The notes under the pieces: model-generated
The model's database searches: none
What the model saw: only the letters and a program-made list of their open reading frames with translations
Told to the model about the DNA's origin: nothing
Shown here: positions 28,517-37,590 of the stretch, in pieces
Position numbering within the stretch: position 1 is the stretch's first letter
How the letters are laid out: the number at the start of each line of letters is the position of its first letter
Assembly (NCBI GenBank): GCA_903868595.1
Contig: CAIPVV010000017.1
Span: 1 to 64,000 of the forward strand
Direction of reading: 5' to 3'
DNA: 64,000 nt
Source of the DNA: an uncultured Pseudomonadota bacterium
Lineage (GTDB): Bacteria > Pseudomonadota > Gammaproteobacteria > Steroidobacterales > Steroidobacteraceae
Program-made: the position numbers and the translations under genes

Positions 28517-28681
28517 GAGGGGCGAGGCGTCCGGCGTGCTTTGCCCCGGGGAACGGGCCTGTGGCTCGGCTCCCGGGCGGTCCGGTGTCGCCAGGCCCGC
28601 CCGGTGCCGCGCGCGTACTCAACCACCGCGTGCGGGCCTACACTTGCCGGGGCCCGTCGAACGCTTGAGCAAGGAATCCCG

Positions 28682-29581
28682 GTGGTACGCCAGGTCCATC
28701 TGCGACTGCGCCGCTCCGAACCCGCCACCCGCGGCTTGCGGCGTATCGCGCTGGGGCACCTGACGCTGGCCTTGGCGTGCCTGCAGGCTGCCGGGCCCAA
28801 ACCGGAGGCGGTCCACGAGCTGCGCCGCCAGCTCAAGCAGGCGCGGGCGACCCTGCGGCTGCTGCGCCCCGCCCTCGGTGCCCAGCGGCTCGATCCGGTG
28901 GAGCGCCGTATCGTCCGCAGCGCCCAGCGCTGGAGCGCACTGCGCGACCTGCAGGCCCTGCAGCCCCGCCTGGAGGCGCTGGGCATGGCGGGTCCGCCGC
29001 CGGTGGACCCGGCCAGCCACGCACGCTCCATGTCCCTGACCCGGCGGGAACTGCAGCGGGTCATGGGCCTGATCCGCGCCTGGCGCATCACCGCCGACGA
29101 TGAAGCCCTGCTCGAGGACGGCCTGCGGGAGAGCTACCGGCACGGCCGGCGTTCCATGCGCCAGGCGCTGCGGGATTCGGGGGACTCCGACTGGCACCGC
29201 TGGCGCCGCCATGCGAAGACCCTGGCGCTGCAGCTGGCGCTGTTTGAGACCTGGAACTCCCGCGCGCTGGAGCGCCTGGGCGTCGGCAGTGCGCAGCTGG
29301 AGCGTCTGCTGGGGGAGGACCATGACCTCGCCGTCCTTCTGGAGCGGGCGCTTGGTGATGGGTTGGAACCCGAGCAGCGCACGGACTTGCTGCAACAGCG
29401 GCGCGTGCTGCAGCAACGCGCGGCGGCGCTGGGGGCGGCGCTGTATGCCAAGCCATTTCGAAAACTACGACGAAATTTCCATCGCGACCGGGAGCGATGG
29501 CTGGCGAGCGCGTCGAGGCGGGCATCGCGGCTGCGCGCGCCTGATCACGCAGGAGGCCGCTCGCAAGGCCGTCCCCACTGA
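28682..29581 (+). CDS. CHAD domain protein
   Basis: 299 residues, entirely a CHAD domain (conserved histidine alpha-helical domain, known to bind inorganic polyphosphate). Helices rich in Arg and His are obvious: PEAVHELRRQLKQARATLRLLRP and DSDWHRWRRHAKTLALQL, each with the conserved His-basic pattern, then LLGEDHDLAVLLERAL. GTG 28682 is preceded by AAGGAA at 5 nt. The frame is open further upstream, but that stretch is not CHAD-like. No CYTH/phosphatase domain is fused. A link to neighbours is not evident. Confidence 0.85.
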   Translation: MVRQVHLRLRRSEPATRGLRRIALGHLTLALACLQAAGPKPEAVHELRRQLKQARATLRLLRPALGAQRLDPVERRIVRSAQRWSALRDLQALQPRLEALGMAGPPPVDPASHARSMSLTRRELQRVMGLIRAWRITADDEALLEDGLRESYRHGRRSMRQALRDSGDSDWHRWRRHAKTLALQLALFETWNSRALERLGVGSAQLERLLGEDHDLAVLLERALGDGLEPEQRTDLLQQRRVLQQRAAALGAALYAKPFRKLRRNFHRDRERWLASASRRASRLRAPDHAGGRSQGRPH

Positions 29582-29610
29582 GCGGTGCGGCCGGGCGACG
29601 GCGGCACGGG

Positions 29611-30126
29611 CTAGCGCACAGGCGCGTCGGCACTATCCGTGAGGATCCGCCGCTTGGCGAACTTCCAGCGCCCACCGACCTTCTTCAACAGGTCCTCGTA
29701 ATGCCCGGCGCTGAGCACCGCAGGGTGGCCTTCGCGCTGGCCGATCGTCTGCCAGTACGCACCTGCCGTGGCCGAGTCGCCGTCCAGGTGGATCGACAGG
29801 TTGGTGACCACGTGCAGCGTGTGGACTGGCGCGGCAGGGGGTGTCGCGCTGGCCTGGGCGGCCTCCTGTCCCGTGAAGAATCGCTCGATCGCCACCGCAC
29901 CCTTGAGCCTCTGGTGGCCGAAGGTCAGCTCCGCGGCGGTCGTGAACAGCGCCGCGTACTCCTTCCAGTGGTGCTCATCGAGCGCACGCGGGTAGTCGCC
30001 AGTCATCAGCTGCTAGATGGCCAGGCGGTCCGAGAGGATGGTCAGCTGTACTTGTGGATCCGCCGCGCGCGCGAAGCCCGCTAGCCCCCCTGCGCCCAGT
30101 ACCAGCCCAGTCACCAGTCGCTTCAT
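29611..30126 (-). pseudogene. Exported NTF2/SnoaL-like protein broken by TAG
   Basis: ATG at 30126 starts a signal peptide (MKRLVTGLVLGAGGLAGFARA) and the first helix of an NTF2-like domain (QVQLTILSDRLAI). The frame then hits TAG at 30013-30015 and continues perfectly in the same frame: QLMTGDYPRALDEHHWKEYAALF and onward to KFAKRRILTDSADAPVR. One base change (CAG to TAG, Gln to amber) explains it, as the family usually reads DRxAIxxLM here. An ATG 6 nt after the TAG could restart translation, giving an unexported fragment. Either recent inactivation, a sequencing error, or readthrough. It lies downstream of the HbpS-like gene in the same direction. Confidence 0.8.
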
Positions 30127-30199
30127 GAGGGTCACCCCGGGACGTGTTGCGCCGCGCCGTGCCTCGGGCCCGGTGGTGCACGCCGGTCGCGATGCGTCG

Positions 30200-30724
30200 T
30201 TACTTGAGTCGCGATTGAACGGCGGCAATGGCGGCCATCGCGCAGAGCTCATCCTGCAGGCTGTCCGGTGCGCCGCCGACCCCCAATGCTCCGATCACCT
30301 CGCCGCCGACCACCAGCGGTACGCCGCCGGCAAAGGTGAAGAAGCGGTTTGGCTCGGCCTTGATGCGCGCAGCCAGTGCCTCGTCGGTCTTCATCTGCTG
30401 GGCGATATGCGTGGTGGTGTCTTTGAAGATGGCCGATGCGGCAGCCTTTCGCGTCGCAAAGTCGCCAAGGAGGGATACGCCCCCATCACCCACCAGGAGT
30501 ACGCGAACGGCACCGTCTGCGTCCACGACGCTGGCGCCCACCTTGAAGCCCTTGGCTAAGCAGGTGCGGATCGCGGTCTGCGCCATCTCGACGGCCACGT
30601 CCGTGGCCGGTGCGCGGGCTGGCGGCCGCGGCGCGGGCGGTGCTGCGGCCGGCGCCTGGGCGAATGCCGCCATCGGCAGCAGGGTGGTGCATGCGAGAAG
30701 GGCCAGGACGCAAGGGGTTTTCAT
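30200..30724 (-). CDS. Exported HbpS/GlcG-like (haem-binding family) protein
   Basis: 174 residues. Signal peptide MKTPCVLALLACTTLLPMAAFAQ (cleavage near residue 23), a Pro/Ala-rich linker to about residue 42, then a GlcG/HbpS domain: AIRTCLAKGFKVGASVVDADGAVRVLLVGDG, FATRKAAASAIFKDTT, NRFFTFAGGVPLVVGGEVIGALGVGGA. Family members bind haem or cobalamin-like ligands or act as accessory proteins; the function is not settled. It follows a cytochrome c gene (25 nt gap), which supports a periplasmic redox role. Confidence 0.8.
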   Translation of the reverse strand: MKTPCVLALLACTTLLPMAAFAQAPAAAPPAPRPPARAPATDVAVEMAQTAIRTCLAKGFKVGASVVDADGAVRVLLVGDGGVSLLGDFATRKAAASAIFKDTTTHIAQQMKTDEALAARIKAEPNRFFTFAGGVPLVVGGEVIGALGVGGAPDSLQDELCAMAAIAAVQSRLK

Positions 30725-30749
30725 GAGGTAGTGCCTTGGGAGGTTCGTT

Positions 30750-31094
30750 TCAGTTCTTGCCGGCCGGCGCCTGGCTCAGGACCCAGCGCGCGAGCTTCAG
30801 TGCATCGGCAGGCTTCACGTGCTCGTTGGGCACCATGGGCACATCGCCCCAGTTGCCACCGCCGCCCAGGAGGATCTTGCGCGCCAGCACCACCTCCATC
30901 ACCGAGCGGTCACCGCGGTAGCGGCTGGCAATGGCGAGGTAGGGAGGGCCGATCAGCTGCGCCGTGGCGTCGTGGCAGGAATAACAGCGGCTGGCCTTGG
31001 CCAGTGCCGCGCCAGCGGCCGCCGCATCCTGGGCGGCTCCCAGGGCCGGGAGCAGGGCGCCGGCGAGCAGGCTGAGCAAGGCAGGTGTTTTCAT
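30750..31094 (-). CDS. Periplasmic cytochrome c
   Basis: 114 residues: signal peptide (MKTPALLSLLAGALLPALGAA), a single haem c site CYSCH at about residues 37-41 and a candidate axial Met in GDVPMVPNEHVKP. A small class I cytochrome of the c551/c552 type. Its ATG overlaps the stop of the propeller gene (ATGA). Likely electron acceptor or relay for the upstream protein, which also bears a CxxCH. Confidence 0.88.
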   Translation of the reverse strand: MKTPALLSLLAGALLPALGAAQDAAAAGAALAKASRCYSCHDATAQLIGPPYLAIASRYRGDRSVMEVVLARKILLGGGGNWGDVPMVPNEHVKPADALKLARWVLSQAPAGKN

Positions 31095-32833
31095 CGCGCC
31101 AGCTCCTTCTTCTGGTAGGCCCCGTCACCAGGCTCGATGATCAGCGCCATGCGCGGACCGTGCACCTGCTGGACGATGTTCGAGTACGAGGTGATCAGGC
31201 GGCCGCTGCGCGGGTCCACGTCCACCATGCGAAGAAAGGCGCCCGTGCGCGGCATCGGCAGCGCGGCGATCGACTTGTCCGCCGGGTTGAAGCGATAGAT
31301 GACATCGGCGTTTGATGTCGGGATCCATACGACCTTGCGCACCGGATCCCAGGTCACCGCATAGGGCGCGCTGGCGCGGTCCGGCAGGTCATAGATCCCA
31401 AGCTGCTTGTGGTTGCGCGTGTCATAGGCGATCAGCTGCCCGCTGCCGTAGAGCGGCACGTAGAGGATGTCGTCGTCGCTGATGGCCAGGCGCCGCGGCC
31501 CGCTGTTCATCGGCAGCACCACGGAGTCTTCGAACTTGCGCGTCTTGATGTTGAAGCTGCCGAAGTGACCGATCGCCACCTGGCTGTACCAGACGTGCTC
31601 GCGATCGCTGCTCATGGCCAGGCCGTAGAGGGAACCGTTCCCGGGCCGGCCCGGGACCTCCGGGGCTCGGTAGATCTCGATCTTGCCGTTGGCAGGATCC
31701 AGGTTGCCCACCGAGTTGTTGGCGATATCGGAGAACCAGATGTGGCCCTGTGGGTCGGTCAGCAGCGTGTGGGCGGCGCCGGCGCTCAGGTCGTGTATGC
31801 CCACCGGCTTGCCCTCGGGCGTGCGCATCGGGAAGCTCTGCCAGGCGCCGGTCTTTACGTCCAGGTGCGAGACAGCGCTGGTCACGAAGGGTGCGACCCA
31901 CAGCGATCCGTCCGGGCCGCGGTGCAGCGAATGCGGTCCCACCGGACCCTTCCAGGGGATGGTGACGGTGCTGGTCTGGCCCGTCACCGGATCCACCTTG
32001 AAGAGGTGGTTGGAGGAGACGTCGGCGACGTAGAGTTGCTGCGGATCACCCAGCAGCACCGCCTCGCGAATCGCATTGGGGCGAGGTACCTCGTACTCGT
32101 AGATGGCCGTCTTGGGCGTGACTGCCAGGGGTGCGCCCCAGCTGTAGCCGGAGACGTGGTCCATGCGGCCGGGAAAGCGCTGGGTGAGGTAGCTCACGAC
32201 CCGCTCGCCGTTGCCCACCGAGTAGACGTTCTGCGCATCAAGCGGCTTCTCTTCACCGCCGCGACTGAACTCCTCGGCCGAAATGAAGTTCATGTATTTG
32301 ACGATCGCGCCCCAGCCATGACTGGCAATGGTCGCGCGATCACTGCCGGGTATGTCGGCTATCGCGTTGGCGTAGTTGCGAAACTGCGGCGCGGGCACTT
32401 CATGGCAGCCAATGCAGTCCAGCACGAAGGTGGAGGTGGCCTCCCGGTCGCCGCCGGCGAGCCACGCCGACGGCGGTGCCGTGGCGTTCTGGTTGCTCGT
32501 GGCCTTCACGATGACCAGCAGGTCCTGTGGGCCGGCCTGCCTGTGGTGGGTCGTGCTTTCCAGCAGTTCGTAGCCCAGCGCCCGGACCGAGACCGTCGCG
32601 GCATCCGCGGCCAGGCCGTCGCGTGCCGGGAAGCTGAACTTGCCGGCCGCGTTGCTAAAGACGGTGGTGGCCGTCGGCCCCGGCAGCTTGCTCGTGAGGG
32701 TGATCAGCGCGTCTGCAACGGGCTTGCCGTTGAGGTCGCGGATCTCCCCGCTCAGCGGGGCCGCGCCGGCCGCGGCGCTCAGCAGCAGGCAGGCAGAGAG
32801 CCCGATGACGGCGGTTCCCGGCAGCTTTCCCAT
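31091..32833 (-). CDS. Haem c-containing Vgb-like beta-propeller, exported
   Basis: 580 residues in three parts. First comes a signal peptide and a carboxypeptidase-regulatory-like beta-sandwich (SGEIRDLNGKPVADALITLTSK, residues ~28-115). Then a cytochrome c-like segment with one CxxCH (VLDCIGCHEVPAPQF, about residue 140). Last is a virginiamycin-B-lyase-like propeller from ~230 onward (GPDGSLWVAPF, DPQGHIWFSDIANNSVGNLDP, repeated). ATG 32833 gives the signal sequence MGKLPGTAVIGLSACLLLSA. The Vgb name does not imply antibiotic cleavage; the fusion to a haem site suggests periplasmic oxidation or binding of an organic substrate. First gene of an operon with cytochrome c, HbpS-like and the broken NTF2-like gene. 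Confidence 0.82.
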   Translation of the reverse strand: MGKLPGTAVIGLSACLLLSAAAGAAPLSGEIRDLNGKPVADALITLTSKLPGPTATTVFSNAAGKFSFPARDGLAADAATVSVRALGYELLESTTHHRQAGPQDLLVIVKATSNQNATAPPSAWLAGGDREATSTFVLDCIGCHEVPAPQFRNYANAIADIPGSDRATIASHGWGAIVKYMNFISAEEFSRGGEEKPLDAQNVYSVGNGERVVSYLTQRFPGRMDHVSGYSWGAPLAVTPKTAIYEYEVPRPNAIREAVLLGDPQQLYVADVSSNHLFKVDPVTGQTSTVTIPWKGPVGPHSLHRGPDGSLWVAPFVTSAVSHLDVKTGAWQSFPMRTPEGKPVGIHDLSAGAAHTLLTDPQGHIWFSDIANNSVGNLDPANGKIEIYRAPEVPGRPGNGSLYGLAMSSDREHVWYSQVAIGHFGSFNIKTRKFEDSVVLPMNSGPRRLAISDDDILYVPLYGSGQLIAYDTRNHKQLGIYDLPDRASAPYAVTWDPVRKVVWIPTSNADVIYRFNPADKSIAALPMPRTGAFLRMVDVDPRSGRLITSYSNIVQQVHGPRMALIIEPGDGAYQKKELAR

Positions 32834-32990
32834 GGCGATCCCCTGCGCTGTGTTATTCGCTCGGCGGGCCAACCCGCAGTACCGTCCATGACGGGCGGTG
32901 TCCACCCATGCCGGGCTGTATCCAGCCCGTATATACCAGAAAGCCGCGTCCGTCCGCGGTGGGCCGGGATTGCTGTCCCGGCAGCGTCAT

Positions 32991-33878
32991 CTAGTGCGCC
33001 CCGAGCGCACCCCTCAGGAACGCGACGACGCGATCAGCAGGCGCACCTTGCCAGAACGGGACCGTGTCGTGGCCGGCGCCGTGCACGATAACCGTCTGTA
33101 CCTGAAGGCCTGCTTGCTCGTAGGCCGCCTGCATCTCGTGCAACTGGTTGATCGGCATCTGCCGGTCCTGGTCACCGTGCAGCAGCAGCAGCGGCGGGTC
33201 GCCGCGATCCACGTGCCCTACCGGGCTCGCCAGGCGCGCCAGCTCCGGTTGCTCCTCGGGAGATCCGCCGAGCAGTCGCTGTAGCGCCGGTATGCGCACG
33301 GTGAGTCCAAAGGGTGTCGACTGCGCCAGGATGCTTGTGAGGTTGCTGGCGCCGAAGAAGCTCACGATGGCCTGTACGCCGGAGGACTGCGAGCGCTCCT
33401 CGCCCTCCGTGCCCTCCAGTTCCGCGTTGCCCTGGGTCACCCCGACCAGAAGCGCCAGGTGGGCGCCGGAGGAGGCGCCGGCGATCGCGATCCGGTCGCT
33501 GCGATAGCCGTAGGTGCGGGCTTTGGCGCGAAGGAAACGGATGGCGGCCTTGATGTCGTGCACGTTGGCCGGGAAGCGGGCGTCGCTGGTGGAGCGGAAA
33601 TCGACGCTGGCCACGGCGAACCCGCGCGCTACCAGGAAGGCAGGATACAGGGACTTGTCACCGGCGCTCCACGCCCCGCCGTGCAGGTACACGACCAGCG
33701 ACGGCTCCTGGATCCCTGCTGGAAGGTACAGGTCCAGCGCCAGTGCCTGGTCACCGAGCCTCGCATAGACCACGTCCTTGAACATAGGGGGGGACTCGCC
33801 GCTGGTGGCGTTGATGGGGGCCAGGAGTAGCACCAGCGCCGCTGCAAGCCAGCGCGACAGGAATAACTGTGTGCTCAA
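32991..33878 (-). CDS. Exported alpha/beta hydrolase (carboxylesterase-like)
   Basis: About 295 residues from a TTG at 33878 (STQLFLSRWLAAALVLLLAPINA, a plausible signal peptide). The alternative ATG (MFKDVVYARLG) would remove the signal. Catalytic features: HGGAW oxyanion motif, nucleophile Ser in IAGASSGAHLALLVG, Asp in LLLLHGDQDRQMP and His in HGAGHDTVPF. This is the BD-FAE/esterase-lipase group acting on small esters. It follows the propeller operon in the same direction as a separate unit. The start codon is the uncertain point. Confidence 0.82.
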   Translation of the reverse strand: MSTQLFLSRWLAAALVLLLAPINATSGESPPMFKDVVYARLGDQALALDLYLPAGIQEPSLVVYLHGGAWSAGDKSLYPAFLVARGFAVASVDFRSTSDARFPANVHDIKAAIRFLRAKARTYGYRSDRIAIAGASSGAHLALLVGVTQGNAELEGTEGEERSQSSGVQAIVSFFGASNLTSILAQSTPFGLTVRIPALQRLLGGSPEEQPELARLASPVGHVDRGDPPLLLLHGDQDRQMPINQLHEMQAAYEQAGLQVQTVIVHGAGHDTVPFWQGAPADRVVAFLRGALGAH

Positions 33879-34051
33879 GCGTGTGTGCTCGCAGAGGATC
33901 TTGAGGATCCTTCGTGTTGATGCAGGATGCAGCCCCGACCCGCCGCGGTGCCAGTGTGCGACGGCCGCGCGGCGACTGTCCAGCGGATGGCCTGCGCAGG
34001 TCGCGGTCGCAGCGCTGGCGGCGCGGCCCCCGGCGGCCGCCCTGAATCCCG

Positions 34052-34066
34052 TATCATCGCGGTATG
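34052..34066 (+). promoter_or_regulatory. Possible -10 for a leaderless RNB mRNA
   Basis: TATCAT (34052-34057, 5 of 6) ends 6 nt before the ATG at 34064, so transcription would begin at the A of ATG. No Shine-Dalgarno is present upstream. A -35 element is not obvious. Confidence 0.35.
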
Positions 34067-35533
34067 CCATCCGCGTTCGCCCAGGCCCAGGAGCTCTCGC
34101 GTCTCGCGAGCCGGGCCATGCGCGAGCGCGGCCTGGCGCCGGAATTCTCCACCGATGCCTTGCGGCAGGCCGAGGCGCTGGTCGGCCCGGCACAGGACGC
34201 GGATCCGGCGATCAAGGACCTGCGCGGCTTGCCGTGGTCCTCCATCGATAATGACGACTCCCGCGACCTGGACCAGGTCGAGGTTGCGGAGCGCCTGGGC
34301 GACGGGGCGTGCACCGTGCGCGTGGCCATTGCCGATGTCGACAGCTGCGTGGGCGCGGGATCGCCAATCGATGCGCATGCGCTCCTCAACACGACTTCCG
34401 TCTATACGGCCGCCCAGATCTTCCCGATGCTGCCGGAGCGCCTGTCGACGAATCTCACCTCCCTGGCGGAGGATCAGGAGCGACTGGCCATCGTCTTTGA
34501 GATGACGATCGCCCCGGACGGCCAGGTGCTGGAGTCCTCTCTCTACCGCGCCCTCGTGCGCAACCAGGCAAAGCTGGCCTATGCCGCCGTGGCGGCCTGG
34601 CTGGAAGGCAGGGCGGGCGCACCGGCCCGCGTCCAGGAGTCCCGCGAGCTGCAGCAGCAGCTGCGCCTGCAGGATGAAGTCGCGCAGCAGCTGCGAGGGC
34701 TGCGGCACCAGCACGGGGCGCTGGATCTGCAGACCGAGGAGGCGCGTGCGGTGTTCGACAACGGGCTGCTCTCGGACTTAAAGCCCGAGCCCCAGAACCG
34801 GGCGCACGAACTCATCGAGGATTTGATGATCGCCGCCAATGGCGTGAGTGCCAGCTACCTGCAGCGCAAGGGCCTGCCGTCCATCCGGCGCGTCCTGCGG
34901 ACGCCCGAGCGCTGGGACCGGCTGGTGTTGATGGCACGGGAGCTGGGTGACGCACTGCCCGCCGTGCCGGACGCCGCGGCCTTGAATGCGTTCCTGCAGC
35001 GGCGCAAGCGCGTCGATCCGGAACACTTCGCCGACCTGTCGCTGCGTGTGGTGAAGTCCCTGGGATCCGGGGAGTATGCGCTGCAGCGCCCTGGTGCCGG
35101 CAGCGCGGGCCACTTCGCCCTGGCGACGCGCGACTATGCGCACTCCACGGCGCCCAACCGGCGCTTTCCGGATCTCCTCACGCAGCGCCTGCTCAAGGCC
35201 TCCCTGCAGGGTCGGCCCAGTCCCTACAGCGAAACGGAGCTACAGGGACTGGCTGCGCATTGCACCGTACAAGAGAACAACGCCGCCAAGGTGGAGCGAC
35301 AGGTACGCAAGTCCGCTGCCGCGATGCTGCTGGCCTCGCGCGTTGGCCAGCGCTTCAAAGGCATCGTCACCGGCGTGTCCGACAAGGGGACGTGGGTGCG
35401 TGTGACCTCACCTGCCGCCGAGGGGAGAATCATTCGCGGATACGAGGCACTGGACGTCGGCGACCCTGTGAGCGTGGAGCTGATCCACACCGACATTGCG
35501 CGCGGATTCGTGGATTTCGCGCGCTGCAGGTAG
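34064..35533 (+). CDS. RNB-family exoribonuclease (RNase II/R-like)
   Basis: 489 residues, much shorter than E. coli RNase II (644) or RNase R (813). The RNB catalytic core is present: DLRGLPWSSIDNDDSRDLDQ with the metal-binding Asp cluster, VRVAIADVDSCVGAGSPID, and HSTAPNRRFPDLLTQR. A short S1-like C-terminus is visible (FKGIVTGVSDKGTWVRVTSP). The usual N-terminal cold-shock domains are missing; only about 50 residues precede the core. It probably degrades short RNAs. The start at 34064 lacks an SD and may be leaderless. Confidence 0.88.
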   Translation: MPSAFAQAQELSRLASRAMRERGLAPEFSTDALRQAEALVGPAQDADPAIKDLRGLPWSSIDNDDSRDLDQVEVAERLGDGACTVRVAIADVDSCVGAGSPIDAHALLNTTSVYTAAQIFPMLPERLSTNLTSLAEDQERLAIVFEMTIAPDGQVLESSLYRALVRNQAKLAYAAVAAWLEGRAGAPARVQESRELQQQLRLQDEVAQQLRGLRHQHGALDLQTEEARAVFDNGLLSDLKPEPQNRAHELIEDLMIAANGVSASYLQRKGLPSIRRVLRTPERWDRLVLMARELGDALPAVPDAAALNAFLQRRKRVDPEHFADLSLRVVKSLGSGEYALQRPGAGSAGHFALATRDYAHSTAPNRRFPDLLTQRLLKASLQGRPSPYSETELQGLAAHCTVQENNAAKVERQVRKSAAAMLLASRVGQRFKGIVTGVSDKGTWVRVTSPAAEGRIIRGYEALDVGDPVSVELIHTDIARGFVDFARCR

Positions 35534-35539
35534 ACGCAA

Positions 35540-36319
35540 ATGCATTCCAAAGAGATGAGCGCCTCGGTGCTGGCGTACATGAACGACGACTTCCTCACCA
35601 GCGATGAGGCGCGGCCCGTGCGCATCCTGGCGGAGTACCTGGAGCCCTTGCAGGCGTTTCGCCGGGCACGCGTGCACGGCACGGTGGTGTTCTTCGGTTC
35701 CGCGCGGCTGACGTCCCAGGACAAGCTCGGGCACTACTATGACCAGGCGCGGGAACTCTCGCGCCTGCTCACCGAGTGGTCGATGTCATTGCCGCCGCCG
35801 GCGCACCGCTACTTCGTCTGCTCCGGGGGCGGCGGGGGAATCATGGAGGCGGCCAATCGCGGCGCGGCCGATGCCGGCGGCAGGAGCATCGGGCTCAATA
35901 TCAGCTTGCCGCATGAGCAGCGTCCCAACCCCTACATCAGTCCCGGCCTGGGCTTCGAGTTCCACTATTTCTTCATGCGCAAGCTCTGGTTCGCCCACCT
36001 CGCCCATGCGCTGGTGGTGTTCCCGGGCGGCTTTGGCACGCTGGATGAGCTGACGGAAATCCTGACGTTGGCCCAGACGCAAAAGATCAGCCGCCGCATA
36101 CCGATCCTGCTGTACGGCACGGCGTACTGGAAGGAGGTCATCAACTTCGAGGCCCTGCTCCGGCACGGCATGATCGATGCCGAGGAGCTGCAGCTGTTTC
36201 GCTACGTTGATGATCCACAGGCCGCGCTGGCCGTGCTGCAGGGCGTGTTGTCCGGCGCCGTCGTGGAGGACGCGCCGGCGTTCGCCCATTCCCAGCACGG
36301 CTTCTCTAAGGATCCCTAG
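35540..36319 (+). CDS. LOG-family (lysine decarboxylase-like) phosphoribohydrolase
   Basis: 259 residues of the TIGR00730/LOG superfamily, which hydrolyses nucleoside 5'-monophosphates at the N-glycosidic bond (cytokinin activation, AMP turnover). Motifs: [25 protein letters not shown] and the signature [14 protein letters not shown]. It begins 6 nt after the RNB stop, so nucleotides released by the RNase could be its substrates. A second possible start, ATG 35555, differs by five residues. The ~60-residue N-terminal extension places it with the larger bacterial type II LOG proteins. Confidence 0.88.
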   Translation: MHSKEMSASVLAYMNDDFLTSDEARPVRILAEYLEPLQAFRRARVHGTVVFFGSARLTSQDKLGHYYDQARELSRLLTEWSMSLPPPAHRYFVCSGGGGGIMEAANRGAADAGGRSIGLNISLPHEQRPNPYISPGLGFEFHYFFMRKLWFAHLAHALVVFPGGFGTLDELTEILTLAQTQKISRRIPILLYGTAYWKEVINFEALLRHGMIDAEELQLFRYVDDPQAALAVLQGVLSGAVVEDAPAFAHSQHGFSKDP

Positions 36320-36418
36320 CCCGGCGTGCGGGCGCGAGCCGCGTTGGCAGCAGGCTGGGCGGGTGAACCCGGTCCGGGGCAACACCCGCCCTTGGGGCCC
36401 TTGCTGCTGCTCGCCCCG

Positions 36419-36840
36419 GGCGATGAAGCGATAGAGCGCGGCGCCCAGCAGCGCGCCGACGATCGGCGCTACCCAGAAGAGCCGCAACTGGCCTACGGCC
36501 CCGTCGCCGACGAACAAGGCAACGCCGTCGCTTCGGGCCGGGTTCACCGAGGTGTTGGTGACCGGGATGCTGGTCCAGTGGATCAGCGTGAGGGCCAGGC
36601 CGATGGGAAGCGACGCGCAGCCCGCCGCAGCCCGCTTGCCGGTCGATCCCCGGAGCACGAGCAGGCAGGAAGCGTCGTCACGACTTCCCAAACCAGGGCT
36701 GCCTGCAGCGAATAGCCGCCGGGGGAGTGCGCGCCGTAGCCGTTGGCCGCAAAGCCCTTGCTGACGTCAAGGCCCGCGAAATCGCTGGCGATGCCATACC
36801 GCACCGCGGCGTACCGCGCCTCGGCGCCGCGACGCCCCCC
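36419..36840 (-). pseudogene. Aquaporin Z remnant
   Basis: Two out-of-frame pieces of an AqpZ-like water channel. One reads [20 protein letters not shown] and continues [22 protein letters not shown] (about 36800-36660). After a frameshift, the other reads [35 protein letters not shown] and ends [21 protein letters not shown] (about 36610-36422). The second NPA motif is intact (NPARS), but the N-terminal half with the first NPA motif is gone and no stop codon closes the frame at the expected place. Dead gene, with the 5' truncation near 36840. Confidence 0.85.
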
Positions 36841-36891
36841 CGTTCGGGAACGCGTCGCGGCGCGACCGAGCGCTAGCGTTGGCGCGACGGG

Positions 36892-37392
36892 TTACCGACC
36901 GTCGCGGTCATGGTCGCGGTTGTCGTGGTGTTCGTCCCGGCGATCGTCGCGACGCGCATCACGCCGCTCGTCCCGGCGCTCATCGCGCCGTTCATCCCGC
37001 CGCAGGTCCTGGCGCTCCTCACGGCGCTCCTCACGACGCTCGGAGCCGCGGTAGTGCTCCTCGCGGTAACGCGGCGCATACACCTCGCGGTACCAGTCGT
37101 CACGGACGAAGTACACCGGTCGTGCGCAGGCGTTGTATAGATCGCAGTACCGGCGCCAGTTGCGCTGGTGTCCTGGCGGGACGCGCAGGTAGACGGGCGC
37201 CACGTCCCGGTAGCGGCGCTCGATAAGGACCGGCTGCTCAGACACCAGCCGCGGCCGGCCGACAGTGCCGAGGTCGATCTGGCCGTAGAACCCGGGTTCG
37301 CCCAGGCTGATGGAAATGCCAACGTCCCCAGCCATTGCCGGCGCCGCGCAGGCGGCGCCGGTCAGGACAAGCGCAGCAAGTAGTTTCTTCAT
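36892..37392 (-). CDS. Exported protein with Arg/Asp/Glu/His-rich tail
   Basis: 166 residues. Signal peptide MKKLLAALVLTGAACAAPAMA (cleavage after residue 21). A small conserved domain follows (VGISISLGEPGFYGQIDLG, QPVLIERRYRDVAPVYLRVPPGHQRNWRRYC, NACARPVYFVRDDWYREVYAPRY). The last ~50 residues are almost only Arg, Asp, Glu and His (RRDERRDERRDERRDARRDD type). The domain resembles small uncharacterised proteobacterial periplasmic proteins. The tail could bind metal, polyphosphate or nucleic acid; no function is known. A decayed paralogue lies at 52909-53331. Confidence 0.75.
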   Translation of the reverse strand: MKKLLAALVLTGAACAAPAMAGDVGISISLGEPGFYGQIDLGTVGRPRLVSEQPVLIERRYRDVAPVYLRVPPGHQRNWRRYCDLYNACARPVYFVRDDWYREVYAPRYREEHYRGSERREERREERQDLRRDERRDERRDERRDARRDDRRDEHHDNRDHDRDGR

Positions 37393-37522
37393 GATTTTGT
37401 TTCCTTCTGTCACGGACTGAGCGGGGGGTGTCGCCGGGGCCTTCGCCCGGGGGCCGCGCAGTGGCCGATGCGCTAGGGTGGCATGCCGCGCCTGAACGGC
37501 GGCAGAACGGGCGGCACGAGGG

Positions 37523-37565
37523 GTCCCGTTCGGGACTTGATGTCCTGGGGTACCATCGGTGCCCC
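37523..37565. repeat. Two adjacent hairpins upstream of creatininase-family gene
   Basis: GTCCCG-TT-CGGGAC (37523-37536) and GGGGTACC-ATC-GGTGCCCC (37547-37565, one G-T pair) lie 26-68 nt upstream of the ATG at 37591. They could be an operator pair or leader structure, or the terminator side of the divergent charged-tail gene. Confidence 0.4.
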
Positions 37566-37590
37566 GATAGCTTAGAAGGCCCGCCCTCCG

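Larger units (their letters stand above)
28361..28681. other. 321-bp divergent intergenic region
   Basis: Separates the carboxylesterase (minus) from the CHAD gene (plus). It holds the candidate esterase promoter and the hairpin at 28443-28472, plus a locally AT-richer stretch at about 28500-28516. I see no gene. A promoter for the CHAD gene must lie in the right part but was not identified. Confidence 0.5.

Noticed and set aside
31091-32833. Antibiotic (streptogramin B) lyase function for the Vgb-like propeller
   Set aside because: The protein is exported, fused to a cytochrome-type haem site and a regulatory-like domain, and lies in a redox operon. Propeller similarity alone does not support lyase activity.
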